Assembly (NCBI GenBank): GCA_903813345.2
Contig: CAIIXF020000004.1
Span: 25,795,985 to 25,859,984, forward strand
Length of the DNA: 64,000 bases
Origin: Owenia fusiformis
Taxonomy: Eukaryota; Annelida; Polychaeta; Sabellida; Oweniidae
Direction of reading: 5' to 3'
Every line of letters starts with the position of its first letter. The first letter of the stretch is position 1. Below, piece after piece: positions 1-11,980 of this stretch. The notes below the pieces were generated by a model. It made no database searches. It worked only from the letters and a program-made list of their open reading frames with translations, and was not told where the DNA came from. Made by a program: the position numbers and the translations under genes.

Positions 1-410
1 ATCGCTTCTAAAGGACCAGGGTTAATCATATTTTACCATAATAACTTTCAAGTTTTGTAATATATGTATCTCAAATTAGCTCTAGATGGTGCATATAGTC
101 CTGTTTAATCATAATACCTCCAATAAGATGTAGAAAATGCTTGGACATTTCTTAAAATCTGAAATTTTCATTTTAGCTTATGATGGCTTGGGGGGGGGGG
201 GTATTTAACCTTAAAATTTTCATAATTATGAGACGCATGCATCTCAAATGAGCTTAAAATTGTGTAATATACTCTTGTCTTGTCATATTATTCCTTAGGA
301 GATTAAAAAATAATGGAAATTTAAAAAATGACATTTTCATATTAGCTTTTGACAGGTCAGGGGTGATTTTATCATATTTTACCACGATAAGGTAGAACCA
401 AGAGATGGAG
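1..410 (-). repeat. AT-rich satellite, about 180-bp units
   Basis: Two or more diverged units recur. Each has a block of the type 'CTCAAAT(T/G)AGCT', a 'TTTTACC(A/T)' run and a poly-G stretch at 190-200. Read on the minus strand they match the units at 4490-5060, so the family occurs here in both orientations. No coding potential is seen. Confidence 0.6.
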
Positions 411-2169
411 TGAGTTTAGCAGCCCCGTCCCCACGAACAATGCCATTGGCAGCTTGGGTTATAAAGCATTTCACACCAACCATGCTGACCTATCTCAACC
501 AATCAGCGAGCTTGAAGGAACAAGTGCTAAATGCATGCACAATAATGATATCCTCAGAGAAAATGACCATATAGGAAGCTGTCCTTATTTCGACAACAAA
601 CTCTGATTAGCGCGGTGAGTTCAGAGATTTATTGAAAACTGAAAGAGCGAAGACGAAGCTCTCTTTTGAGAAGGAAAGTCGAATGAATGCAAAGGGTACT
701 GTAAGTCCAGTCCCAGCTGGGAGCTACCGGATTAACAAAGATGATGATTAGGTAGTTATTTGGCCAATGCCATACCAGAGGCAGACACTTATGTTTGATT
801 GACATACAAAAACAAATACAAAAACAGATACAGTACAGTGAATAATATAATATATAATAGGTATAACTGCACAACCATAAGTCAGAGTTGGATAGGAGAA
901 TGACCAGTACAGCTTTGATCCAAGCAAGGGATGTACACCACCGCACCCATGGCCTAGACCTAACCAAAAATTTTCCCTTGCACAAGATATCGGTAATATC
1001 ATATTTGCATAATCACCAAATTCTCTTTATATTTCACTGTTAGCATGTTTAACTATACGTGCCCTGTCTATTATTTTGGGATCTACTTATGTTGCTTAGT
1101 CATTCAACTTTGATGTTAATGAGCATAGATACAAGCAGCACAAAACTGGAACAGTGAGGAAAGTATATCCTACTTATTTTCTTCTGTGGAATTGGCAACA
1201 TTTCCTAAGATAGTTGGAATAAGAGGGAGCTGTTTTCCTTCCAGACATCAAAACTGAAACCCTGGAGGAAGATGGCAAGAAGATAGTGACCTCACAATGA
1301 GGTAATGAAATATCTTAGCCTGATAGTGAAGTAACTGCCATCACCTTTCAGTCGTACATGTATGAAGAAGCATGCCAAAGACTGCTTCCATCATGACCTA
1401 ATAACAATCATAGTCAATACAGTTGTTTTTGATGTGGTTTAAACTGGCAGTAACTTGCTGAAAATGTCAATTTGGATTGCATATGACCTATGGTGATGGG
1501 AAATTCCTACAGTATGTACGACCTGCCTTAGATATTTCAAGGCCACTTGGCCATAACCAAAGTTTAGCCCTTAACATTTTTTTATACAATCACTAGATGC
1601 ATTCTGCTACTACTCTTACGTCAACTGATTTTCAGGAATAGAAGGTGTACCCAGAGGTTATGCAAGTATTCTTAAGCTTTAAATCTTTTTTGATACCCTA
1701 AACGTAAAAGACATTGCAGTCCTGGAGTCCTTATTCATTCTGATGCATTTTTACCCACAGTTTCTATCACCACATGAATGTGGCTGGACTACTCCCACTG
1801 CTGATAGTACTGAGGCCACAACATAAAATGTAGGTGATGAGATAGATACCTGTGTCGAGAGAACAGATGCAAATGTTTGAAAGCCGATCTGATTTGCTCT
1901 GAGCAATGTAGCTGTATTGGAGCCTGTCAGAACCCATAAATTGTGACCCCTTTGATTAGGTTTTATAGATTTGGATTATATTCTCAAATGACTTTAAACA
2001 GAATCTTAACAACGCTACTACTGGTACAAGTATAAACTGGACTTATCAAACATTTTCCTATCTTAGAAAATGTTCCATAAAACTACGTGTAGAGAGTATT
2101 ACCATTAGTACTACAAAGGAATAAATGGATGTTGAGGTTCATTTTTTTTATAATTGTAAATCATTATTG
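411..2169. other. No recognisable gene; possible decayed LTR-like segment
   Basis: The minus strand has overlapping short frames at 629-1002, but their translations are low-complexity (runs of Phe/Val/Cys/Tyr) with no recognisable domain. On the minus strand an AATAAA lies near 630, after a pyrimidine-rich stretch, which could be the R/U5 part of an old LTR. This is inference only. The rest (1000-2169) is unremarkable AT-rich sequence. Confidence 0.3.
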
Positions 2170-2663
2170 TACAGGGTGGTCCAAAAATGGGACACTCGTA
2201 TTTCAAAAATAAATTAGCCTGGCAATAGGAAAACCGGTCTTATCACAAAAATAAGAATTGTGCTACAGAGCCAAAACTGTGCCAAAGATTTAGAGGAAAA
2301 TGTGCTAAATTCAAATCCGACTTTTTGGTCCATTTATGTAAGGCAAAATTGTTAAGACATAAGCCATGGCTCATTTTAAAGGTCTCTATGCTTTCTAAGA
2401 TAAACAAAAAATCAGAATATTGAAAAAATCTGTGATAAGACCCCTTTTCCCGTGGCCTGGCTCGAATATTGATTTTCTTGACGAAAACATTTCATATTAT
2501 ATACCAATGGATAGGGAATTTACTCATCTTTAATTTGGTATATCATAAGTTCAAATTTATTATAATGTCTGTCAACCAGCGTCCATAATATGAATGACGT
2601 CATTTTCGTTTCAAAACGGGTTTTCCAAAACTTGCAAAAACCAAGTTTTATTGTGAACTTCAT

Positions 2664-2885
2664 TTACATAAACAGACGTTCAATATGTCCACCATTTTGA
2701 TAAATTGTAGCCCTCGATTTTGGCCTAAACTGGTCAATAGCATCATTGATATGCTGTTGAGACAATGAATTTCACTTCTCAACAATTCTATCCTTAGTAA
2801 GGGACTGAGTAGGTGTAAGGGGTTCATGATAAACCAATTCTGTTAGTTCTCCCAATATGTGGTTGTCGCAGACGTTGATATCGGA
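2664..2885 (-). pseudogene. Mariner-like transposase C-terminus, left-arm copy
   Basis: Read on the minus strand this encodes a decayed transposase tail. It has 'CDNHILGEL', then a region with one internal stop, then 'INDAIDQFRPK', and ends in 'GGHIERLFM' plus a stop codon. The right arm (2905-3275, plus strand) encodes the same tail, which shows that the element is an inverted duplication. The C-terminal 'GGHIE..' type of ending is common in mariner-family transposases. It is non-functional: no N-terminal DNA-binding region and an in-frame stop. Confidence 0.65.
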
Positions 2886-2904
2886 TGATCCAATTATGTT
2901 GTTT

Positions 2905-3275
2905 TTGGACCATTCTGATATGAGCTCATTTTTGAATCATTACATTTTCCAACAAGATGGGGCTCTAAGCAATAGATCCCACAAGATTGTCAAATGTTTA
3001 AAAGAAAATGTGCCTAGATTCACCCCCCCCCCTTATCACTGGCTCCCCAGATCACCCAATCACCCAACGTCTGCGACTACCATGTATGGAGAGAACTAAC
3101 AGTATTAGTGAACCATAAATCCTTTACATCTATTCAGTCCCCGAAGGACAGAATTATTGAGAAGTGAAATTCATTGTCTTAACAGCATATTAATGATGCT
3201 ATTGACCAGTTTAGGCCAAAATTAAGGGGTTCAATTGATCAAAATGGTCGGCATATTGAACGTCTGTTTATGTAA
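2905..3275 (+). pseudogene. Mariner-like transposase fragment (DDE region plus C-terminus), right-arm copy
   Basis: The plus-strand translation shows 'FQQDGA' and 'ENVPRF', then 'YHWLPRSP', and after a frame change near 3060 'CDYHVWREL'. This is the FQQDGA...SPDLNP-CDYxxWxEL signature of IS630/Tc1/mariner transposases, covering the second and third catalytic acidic positions. A poly-C run (3023-3031) lies within it and a frameshift follows. The tail ends in 'GRHIERLFM' and a stop. Only the C-terminal half of a ~340-residue family is present, so it is dead. Confidence 0.7.
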
Positions 3276-3519
3276 ATCAAGTTGACAATAAAAATTGGTT
3301 TTTGCAAGTTTTGGAAAACCCGTTTTGAAACGAAAATGACATCATTTATATTATGGACACTGGTTGACAGACATTATAATAAATTTGAACTTTTGATATA
3401 CCAAGTTAAAGATGAGTAAATTCCCTATCTATTGGTATATAATAAGACATGTTTTCATCAAGAAAATCATTATTTATTTTTCAAATATGAGTGTCCCGTT
3501 TTTTGGACCACCCTGTATA

Positions 3520-3650
3520 TCTCAGTTGGAAAAATATGACAAAACTAGACTATATTCACTATTTTGAGCTCATTTGAGTAGACAATATGATATATCATTA
3601 TCTAAATTTTTACGGTAAAATCTCTCACACATCATAAACTGCACTACCAA
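3520..3650 (+). repeat. Single diverged AT-rich satellite unit
   Basis: It shares 'ATGACAAAACTAGACTAT' and 'TTTTGAGCTCATTTGAG' with the tandem units at 4490-5060. The palindromic transposon at 2172-3515 abuts it, which suggests insertion into or next to satellite DNA. Confidence 0.45.
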
Positions 3651-3659
3651 TCTCAAACC

Positions 3660-3780
3660 GCATCAAACAGCATGGTTTCATAAACAGCGCTGTAAAAACA
3701 GTACTGTAAACAGCTGTTTTCTAAAACAGTACTGAGCTGTAAAACAGTACTGTACTAAGCTGTTCAAAACAGATGGTGTT
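3660..3780. repeat. Cluster of short palindromic words (CAGTACTGT / CAGCGCTG)
   Basis: Self-complementary words such as AACAGTACTGT, CAGCGCTGT and ACAGCTGTTTT recur at short intervals. A weaker cluster with the same words lies at 4395-4480 (CAGTGCAGTACT, TACAGCGCTG). The two clusters may be ends of one decayed element, but this is not proven. Between them (3781-4394) I see no gene. Confidence 0.4.
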
Positions 3781-4489
3781 AGAATAGCATAATGACTGTC
3801 TCCCCATCAACCACCAATCCTAAATAGCATACCCCAATATGTTATACATCATATGAAAGCTTGTTCAGTTCTGGACTTATTGAAACAACTTCGATTAAGC
3901 TCAACAGTTTTTACAACTTGTTACATTTCACTGCAAAAGGTACCCATTTTACCTTTAGGATAGAACCTGAAAGCTACATTTTTCCAAAATAATCCATGTG
4001 CCCTGCAAACAGTTATGACTATCACGCCTCAATACACTATTAGCTATAGTAATGTACAACTTCTATCATTTGGTGAATGCTGAGGATATATTTATTATAT
4101 TTGAAAGACAAAAGTATTGAATATTTCAAAGAAATGCCCAGAGAGCACTAGATGATACAACTGAGTATAGCGATCGGCTCCTCTCTTTAAATCTACCAGG
4201 AATAGTAGCCAGAAATAATGCAAATTGAGGGGATAGTGACTATCAAATATAATTTCATAAATTATGTTCCCAAAGGCCAGGCATGCTAATATTTGGCATA
4301 TAAGTCCAGAATTGAATTAGCTTTATTATGGTACATAACTTATGGGGCCATGGGATCTGGGATTGACTGTGGATGGGGGGACCGTCATTATGAAACACCC
4401 TGTACATTGCTATACAGTGCAGTACTCTGACTGCACTGTTCAGTAATGATTACAGCGATTTACAGCGCTGCAAGAAGGTGTTGCGGATT

Positions 4490-5060
4490 GGGGGTGTAAT
4501 ATGAAATGATGTAAAATTTCCAATCATTTTTTCACTCCTTGGGAATGATGTGATAAAACATGACTAAATATACCATTTTAAGCTCATTTGAGGTGAATAT
4601 GTCTCATATTCAGAAAATTATTAAGCTAAAATAAGGTTATCTCAGGGCCATCAAAAGCTTAGGTGAAACTTTGATTTTTTAGATATATCCGATCATTTCT
4701 CTACATCTTATTGGAAAAAGTATGATAAAACAGAACTGAATGCACCATCTTGAGCTAATTTGAGATGCATATACTACATATCTGGGAAATTATTAGGGTA
4801 AAATATGGTTACCCCTGGCCCTTTAGAACTGAAAATGAAAATTTAATTTTTTTTTATTTTTAATAATTTTTTTACATCTAATTAGGAATAATATGACAAA
4901 ACATGACTTAATGCAACATTCTGAATTCATATGAGACCCAAACATTGCATATCTTAAAAATTATTAAGGTAAAATAAGGCTACCCTTCGGCCGCAAGGGC
5001 TTAAAAATCCAAATTTCGATAATTTATTTCTCAAAAAATACATGAGCTACACAAGCCATA
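4490..5060 (+). repeat. AT-rich satellite, three tandem units of about 170-180 bp
   Basis: Blocks of the form 'TGATAAAACATGACTAAAT...TTGAG' begin near 4548, 4730 and 4898. Each is followed by 'AAATTATTAAGCTAAAATA' and a 'GGCC' stretch, so spacing is 170-180 bp. This is the same family as 1-410 in the opposite orientation. Confidence 0.65.
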
Positions 5061-5504
5061 TATCATATGAGTGATTAACACCTTTACTTCCATTAGTATG
5101 ATTCTTTTCAGGATGATCAGACATCACATTCTTGAAATACAGTACTTAATGTCCCATATTTGACCCTTTGAAAGATGAATTCACGCTAGATAATTGGATT
5201 TAAATGTATTTTTTCCTAAACACCACTTCTAAAATAGTTTTTTTTCAATTTCAAGGCTCAAAGCAATCACCAAATAAAGTAATTGAAAGAAATATACTTT
5301 AAAACTATTTTTATTTATTTTATTATAATGCACCCCCTCCCCGCCTGTTAGGGGTGGGGGTCGGAGGCTTAAAATCCATGAAGACCAACCCGGATCACTT
5401 GCCCCGAAATCATTTTTCATTCAGATCATATGTTTCTACAACTGTGCCAAGTTTGTTGCTTTCTTGAAAAAGATGAACTATCAAAGGGACATCTGACTGC
5501 GCTA
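5061..5504. other. No gene seen
   Basis: AT-rich sequence with a short G/C-rich run at 5333-5365. The two short open frames here have no recognisable content. Confidence 0.4.
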
Positions 5505-5954
5505 ACACCCCAGTCACATTTCCTACGGCGACCTTGCGGTCTATCATTTCTGCGGCTAGTAACATTTCTACGCTCGCCGTGGAATTTCTGCACTCTCATA
5601 CTTTTGCAGTCACATTTCCCACGGCAGCCGCACTGTGAATTTTAAATTTCTGTTGATAAATAATACTTTTTTCATTTTATTTACATCGGGACAATTCATA
5701 AATGTTATTCATAGTGCTAGGATGTAATATCAATGAAAAGAGATCGTGAAACATGGACAAATTATGATTCAATCTTGTTAAGCCAGTTGATTTCTACGGG
5801 GACCTCAGAAATGAACAAATATTATAACTCCGAGTTAAAATTTCTACGCCTTCCCTGCGGCCTGTAGTTTTTCTACGCTCGCCGCAGAAATTCACCGATT
5901 TAATTGATCTGCGGTCGACTTGCGGCCGCCGTGCGACAAATGTGACTGGGGTGT
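5505..5954. mobile_element. MITE with ACACCCCAGTCACATTT termini
   Basis: The left end ACACCCCAGTCACATTTC is mirrored by AAATGTGACTGGGGTGT at the right end. Flanking bases allow a TA or TAA target duplication. Internal GC-rich blocks (CTACGG, GCGGTC, GCTCGCCG) form extended inverted repeats, giving a fold-back structure with an AT-rich core. Related ends lie at 18007-19842 and 50360-50747. No transposase. Confidence 0.75.
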
Positions 5955-5956
5955 AA

Positions 5957-8690
5957 TACCCATTATAAAACTTACGTAACCCAATGCGCCAAAAACACAT
6001 AACAACCAGATTCAACCAGACAAAGAACCACAATTCCGACTGCGATGTCAAACTGCTACAACACAATCGAGCACAACCCAATTATAAACCAACACAATAC
6101 AGCCAACAAGATAAACACAACTAGGCTTAACCAAATACTCAATTAATTATACTCGATTAAATCAAACAATCAAAACACAATCTATGAAACTGTGATATCA
6201 GTATATCCAATTAAGCTTCTCTAAATAGAGACAACGATCAACCGGGCAACCACACAACACAATCGTTGACCACCCGAAATATACTCCCCCCCTTCCCGAT
6301 CAGCATAAGGTTTCTGCTGAACATATCCTGGACCACCAACAATGAGGAACGATATAGAAGTACAGATTCTAACCGTTTTTGAAGTTCCGTCTACTTCATT
6401 AAAGTAAGGTCGTCTGAACTATTTGTTCGTTAATATGTTTATTTTCTGAAATATATTAGTTATGATCACTCAATCACTCGATTAAAGGTATGCTATGAAA
6501 ACTATTTTTAATGTTTTTAACTGATGCATTCACTGCATTATTTTCTTGCACTTTGGAGATATTTTCAGATTCTTTCGAAATTGCGTCTTGGAATATCTGC
6601 TTGAGAGATGTTTCTCTGTAAACACAAATTTCTATCAACAATTCACAAACTCTGGTGGTACATTGTATTCTCGAATAACATATCGTTAAGAATGTTCGAG
6701 CTTTGTGACGGACCCGATGCAGAAAACGTTATCCTTCATTTTAAGGGGGGTTTTTACCACACATGGCGCAGGAACACTGCCGAGCACTCACAACTAATCC
6801 CATGAAAGACATGCTTCGAAATCTGTCCTTAATTGTACAATGCCCCACTTTATTAATTTGAACTAAAAATGATGAGATCTGATTACGTGCGATCGTTTCT
6901 TTATGTCATTTGATTTAATCCTGGCTGCCTGTGTTATTCCGCCAAGGTTAAAAAGCGAGGGACTAAATGAATAAATTGTATACAGCTTCATTCAAACCAA
7001 AAATCCAAACCAGAGGCGTTTTTAAATCCCGACTAGATTATGTTCCTTGGTACAAAATTATCATATGAAGCTTAACGTATGACATTCAGGACACCTGTTT
7101 AAAATAGAAAACATCTTACAGAATGAGAAAAGCCTACATAATCTATTTCGTAACATTACGTCAAAGTAACTATAGAAATAGTTGTGAAACAATAAATACA
7201 AGTGTTTAATTTCAGTAGCACATTCGCCTGCGCAAAAGCAACCTTTAGCCCCTTCTATTGGGCTACGTGGTAACGCCTTTCATGTTTGAATTGTAAAGAG
7301 AAAAAAATATTTCTAGGGCTGCAGATGTCCAATTCCTCACTTTTCTAAGTTTTGCCATTTACAATAAGTAGGAAATTGCAACAAATCATGTAAAGTACAG
7401 AATATGCATCCATCCGAAGTTCTAACAAAAATATAAGTTAATAAATAGAAAATTGAATTTAACTTTATTGAACACAAAATTGGTATCTTCTTCGAAAATA
7501 TTGGGACAGTTCGTAGGTGCAGAAAATAAAGGAACCCGTTTTGGAGTTGAGGCTGCCAAACATATAGAGGGATGTATGATATTGGAAAATAATGTATCCT
7601 TTTAAAAACAAATGTTAAAATAAATTATAGAAAAGGTGTCCATTCGCCAGTACTTTTTTCAAAATACCCGTTCATTTGTAATTGTCTGTCTTTCATCGGT
7701 TTGCCCCTCTTGATTTTATCAGGACCGCCCGCGTCAGTGGGTTATCTTCACTGGAACCAGACTATATTCTTGTCCGACGCATGAGAAAAATGATAATATC
7801 AATACTTTTGCAAATGCGGCGTTCCCCTTTTGCTTTTGCAAATGTTGAAAATTGAATGTGAATTGTAACCCCGGGAGTGTAACATTGCTCAGAGGGACTC
7901 GATCCCTTAAAACAATTGGACCACAATTTCATTCGTACCTTATTCGCAGAATCGATGGTACAGCTGTAGTAACACCAAGTAGTAACACTATGTTATTTCT
8001 AAATGATAAATGTCAAATATTACATTGCTTTTGCGAGACCTCTTCGGGGACCTCATCAACTTTGAATAAATGTTTCATTTTTCCCCCTTGGAGCCCCTGG
8101 GTTTGATACCAATCAGAATACATTGTACATCTTCTAAATTACCGCTAGTGACAAATTGAATGATTGTATTTTGATTTTCACTTTACAAATGTAACATACA
8201 ATCCTGAGGTTACAATAAAGACATATAAAACTGTTTTATATTTCTGTACACAAAGACAATGGGATATGATGTAGTTTCGTGTTACCAGGTTTATCAATCC
8301 TATAGTCACTTCATATATAAAAACGTATTTCTCATTTATCAATCGCCAAACTATTGCTGGGGTGTACATATAATTTTGATTGCTGTTAGCTAACCGCGGG
8401 ACGCACAAATTAGCTCGATCACAATTTCTTTGATAATGAATTCAGCTGTATGTCAAAACTAATTAGGTGCTTTCCCAAGTAGAAATTCACCAATCCGAAA
8501 ACGTACATATTTGAAGAAAGATATGCATGATGGGATTGAAAAGGATGCCGTTTGTTGATTAAACTACTCACCTATAGTAACATTCCCGGGGAAAATCCTC
8601 CCGGGGACAGATTAATGTTCCCTCTATTGACCAAACTTGGTACTATACTCCACTCCACCTTTTGTAAATAAGGTCCACATATATATATAT
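5957..8690 (+). mobile_element. CCCGGGG-family large TIR element, copy I (right arm only)
   Basis: From about 6000 rightward this matches the right arm of copy II (20450-23236) and the inverted right arm of copy III (31603-37805). Shared landmarks are 'GATATCAGTATATCC' near 6195, the stretch around 6760-6830, and the terminus 8563-8685. The terminus carries two CCCGGGG boxes (8585 and 8601), 'TCTATTGACCAAACTTGG' and 'CTCCACCTTTTG'. The left arm is absent, cut off near the MITE at 5505-5954. Short frames inside (for example 6608-6805 and 7852-8106) do not resemble known proteins and are not conserved as frames between copies. The element therefore looks non-autonomous. Confidence 0.6.
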
Positions 8691-9254
8691 TATAAAAGCA
8701 TAACTTCTAAATTATATAACATAATATTACATAATATGACGTAGCAATGGTTGTGATTACGTAATAAAAATTACCTTGATGGTAATTAATCTTTATAAGG
8801 CAGTTATGAAAGCGGTTGGGAACAAACTAAAGTTGCTGTATAAGTTTGGCTGAAAACTTATATTAAAAGCTCTCTCACATCACATTTTCGATGTAACCAT
8901 GGTCTTGATGTAGACAGTATTCAATAGATTGTATAGCACTTGCCTGTATCATGTGATAGATACTTTGCGAAACCTTACGAAAAGATAACTCTATAAGAAG
9001 TATGAAAACTATGAGGGTATATTCTTCATGGTATATACAAGATAAACAATAACTTCATTTGTATACAATACCTACTTAAATAAGATAAGAAATAAAGATA
9101 TTAGTACTACTATATTAATCACACACTTCAAAATCACAAAATACATCACACGAATGTACACCAAAGTTAATGAATAAATGAGAAATAACTTAATCAATTA
9201 TTCTAAAGGAACAACTCGAAAGGTAGATACTTCTCAAGCAGATATTCAAGGAAC
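8691..9254. promoter_or_regulatory. 5' flank of the secreted propeller gene, promoter not resolved
   Basis: This AT-rich segment separates the terminus of copy I from the start codon at 9255. Several TATA-like runs occur (for example near 9020-9045), but none is convincingly placed. No reading frame is present. If the gene is active, its core promoter must lie here or inside the transposon end. Confidence 0.3.
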
Positions 9255-11054
9255 ATGAACAAAATGAAGACGATTTTTTGCATATTCGTTTGCATTACTG
9301 CATTCAATGCATCTGTTTATGCTTCATCGGTTAAAGTGCTAAGAGTACCAGATGCAAACAATGTATATGATAGAGTTGATCCAATGACGTCAAAAGGCTC
9401 GGTGCATTATTTAGGGACTTTTAACACAACGGAAGAGTGTGAAAAAGAATGTATTAAACAGGCAGAAAGATGTTGGTCATATACTTATTACTCTCTAAAG
9501 TTTACAGGTATGGTTTGAACTGTATTTTTCACTTTGGTACGAGTTAATCTGATTTAATTTGAGACTTTTGGAAGGTGTAATATATACATGTAGCATCCCT
9601 TTTAAATCACAGAATTTACGAAATTAAAGGTTACAACATTTGGTTTTACAACCTTAGAGTGGAACAAACACTTCAAAGTATGCAAATAAATAAAATTCTT
9701 TGAAAAGGTCATGTTTATTATAACTGTTAAATTGATATTCACATATTTTATCAATGCAATATGTACACTATTTTAATTATTATGGTTCTTACATGTAAGT
9801 ATAAGGAATATTCGAAATTAATTTAATTTCGTATATATATACTTTTTTAGAAATCACTTTAGATTGAGTTGACTAGGGACCAAGGGTTTAGCAATACTAT
9901 AATGTTTTCTAGGATACAATGGACAATGCTTTGGGAGAATGGAAGACCTCCAGTGGTCACCTATGAAGCAAGAAGATATCGACTCGGGACGAATCCTATG
10001 GCCGTGTAGAAGCAACATGGACTGTAGTCTGAATGGTGAATGCCTGGATGGGATGTGTAAGTGTGACCCGGCATGGATGTTACATAACTGTGATGTGTTA
10101 AATCTACTCCCAGCAAATAAAAACACGGGGTACAAACAAATGGATGATGGTGCTCCGACTTCAAGCTGGGGCGGTCCTGTCGTACGTGATCCTGTTGATG
10201 GTACATATCACATGTTTCCTGCCGAAATGACTAGACATTGTGGTATAAATTCTTGGATAGTGAACAGTCGTATTGTACATGCTATGTCTGAAACGCCGAC
10301 GGGGAAATATAAACGCATTGAAGAGCAGCAACCACCCTTTGCTCATGAGCCAGATGTCATCAATGGGCCCAGAGGAGAGGCGATCATGTACTGGTCTGCT
10401 ATGAAGCATAAGAACAATGATACACTTTGTAACTGTTCTGATGGATCTACCCCTCCCAGTTGTCAACCCGGAGTGATTACCTTCACAACGTACATGAGCA
10501 TGGCTCCACGCCCTAGGGGACCCTGGTCTAAGCCTGTTGTGATCTTTCCTACAGCTCCAGGTGATAACAACCTTGCGATGGTTATCCTCAAAAATGGAAC
10601 TCTGGTTGGGTTTAGCAGAACATGGGGGCCGAGAGGATCTAGGATACACCTGTTAAGGGCTGAAAGCTATCTTGATCCAAGCACTTACAAGCAAAATCCT
10701 GAAGAGCTCTGGCCTTTCCTTCCAGCTCCAGGGACCGAAGACCCATTTGTGTACATTGACAAAAGGGGAAATTTCCATGCGATATTTCACAACAAGTATC
10801 CAAGTAACGTACAGGAAAGTGTTGGAGGACATGCTTTTAGCCCTGATGGTATAAACTGGCAATATGGTGGTAGGGCTTTTGGAAATAAGGTCCAGTTTAC
10901 GGATGGCACTGAATTTGAATTCACGCGTCGTGAACGCCCACATTTTGTATTTGATAAAGATGGGGTCACTCCACTTGCTTTAACAAGTGGAGCCCAATAT
11001 GGGGGCAAATATAATGATGCCTGTTACACTCTTTTACAACCAGTAAACCACTAA
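9255..11054 (+). CDS. Secreted PAN/apple + EGF-like + five-bladed beta-propeller protein (glycosyl-hydrolase-43-like fold), two exons
   Basis: Exons 9255-9507 and 9913-11054 join in frame (donor CAG|GTATGG, acceptor TTTTCTAG|G, phase 1) to give 464 aa. Residues 1-24 are a signal peptide (basic start, then IFCIFVCITAF). Residues ~30-105 form a PAN/apple-like module with Cys in 'TEECEKECIKQAERCW' and, across the splice, 'GQCFGRMEDLQW'. Residues ~116-146 are EGF-like, with six Cys between 'CRSNMDC' and 'HNCDVL'. From ~155 to the end, repeated blade signatures ('GPVVRDPVDGTYHMF', 'AHEPDV', 'TEDPFVYIDKRG', 'RPHFVFDKDG') suggest a five-bladed propeller as in GH43/GH32/GH117-like proteins. The catalytic acids cannot be assigned with certainty. 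The inferred role is extracellular binding or hydrolysis of glycans. Both ends of the frame are complete, with stop TAA at 11052-11054. A candidate AATAAA lies at 11521-11526. The gene stands alone between inward-facing transposon termini. I am confident it is a real gene but not of its substrate. Confidence 0.82.
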
Positions 11055-11654
11055 TAATGTGTTAGTGTTTGTAAAAAGATATATTAATTGAATATTATCC
11101 TCCAATTGCAAGGCTATGGAACACATTCATCCTTCACGAGGGTATGAGATAGAAAATATTCTGGATCTTGGACCCCTGCTATTAAAGGATCGGTTTAATG
11201 TGAATGACTGGTTTAATATAGTATAGTATATAATTATATATAGTAGTATATATGTATTTTTGCAAAACGTTTTTTAACAATGCACTAATTTATATATAAA
11301 GCTATCTGAAATTGTCAGGTACTTGAGTATAACTGCAAAAAGATACCCGCTATGTAAGGCAAACAGAAACTTAAAAAAATCATATCATTGTTTTAACAAT
11401 AAGAGCAATTGAGAATTATCTACCATTAATGTCATATTGATAAAATGTAGGCCCTTTCAATAGCTCGATTCCAGTTTTTTACACTAATACATTGTAGTGT
11501 ATATATAAATAAGAGATAATAATAAACAATGCCTTATCAAAGGAGTGGTATCGATATGGTAAACTTTTTGAACACGCGTTTCTCTTAAACCAGCCATCAA
11601 AACATTCTGAAGATTTAATGATTATTTTTTGGATGGTAACATTATAATTTGAAT
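11055..11654. other. 3' flank of the propeller gene
   Basis: AT-rich, no coding frame. AATAAA at 11521-11526 is the only well-formed polyadenylation hexamer I noted, 467 bp past the stop codon. The segment ends in an (AT)n run that abuts the left terminus of transposon copy II. Confidence 0.35.
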
Positions 11655-11980
11655 TATATATATATATATATGAGTTAGTTATTTTCAAAAGGTGGAGTGG
11701 AGTAGTAGTACCTGGTTTAGTCAATAGAGGGAATAGTTATCTGTCCCCGGGAAAATTTCCCCGGGAATTGTTACTCCAACTGAGTAATTCAGTCACTAAA
11801 TTGGCTTACACTATGAAACAATTTCAATCCCAGCATTTTTTTGTATTATGCATGCGTTCTATGTGCAGCATTGGATAGTTTATACCAACACGTGTCACTC
11901 GTCGGGAGGCGTGTACGTTGATAAGTTGCACTTTCAATGTTGCAATTATTTGTCCTTTTTAAATTAACAACGTTGACGAC

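Larger units (their letters stand above)
2172..3515. mobile_element. Palindromic mariner-like element built from two inverted 3' ends
   Basis: It is flanked by TA on both sides (2170-2171 and 3516-3517). The outer ends CAGGGTGGTCCAAAAA and its complement are TIRs of Tc1/mariner type. Almost the whole element is an imperfect inverted repeat: 2172-2880 pairs with 3064-3515. Each arm carries a transposase C-terminus reading toward its own end, followed by the same 3' UTR and TIR. The unpaired middle (about 2881-3063) carries part of the DDE domain. Neither arm holds the transposase N-terminus, so the element is non-autonomous. Confidence 0.8.

Noticed and set aside
629-1002. Two overlapping minus-strand frames (118 and 84 codons)
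   Set aside because: Low-complexity hydrophobic translations in competing frames, with no domain, splice context or homologous copy.
10161-10649. 162-codon minus-strand frame over the propeller exon
   Set aside because: Antisense shadow of the real exon; the plus-strand frame has a signal peptide, cysteine pattern and blade motifs.
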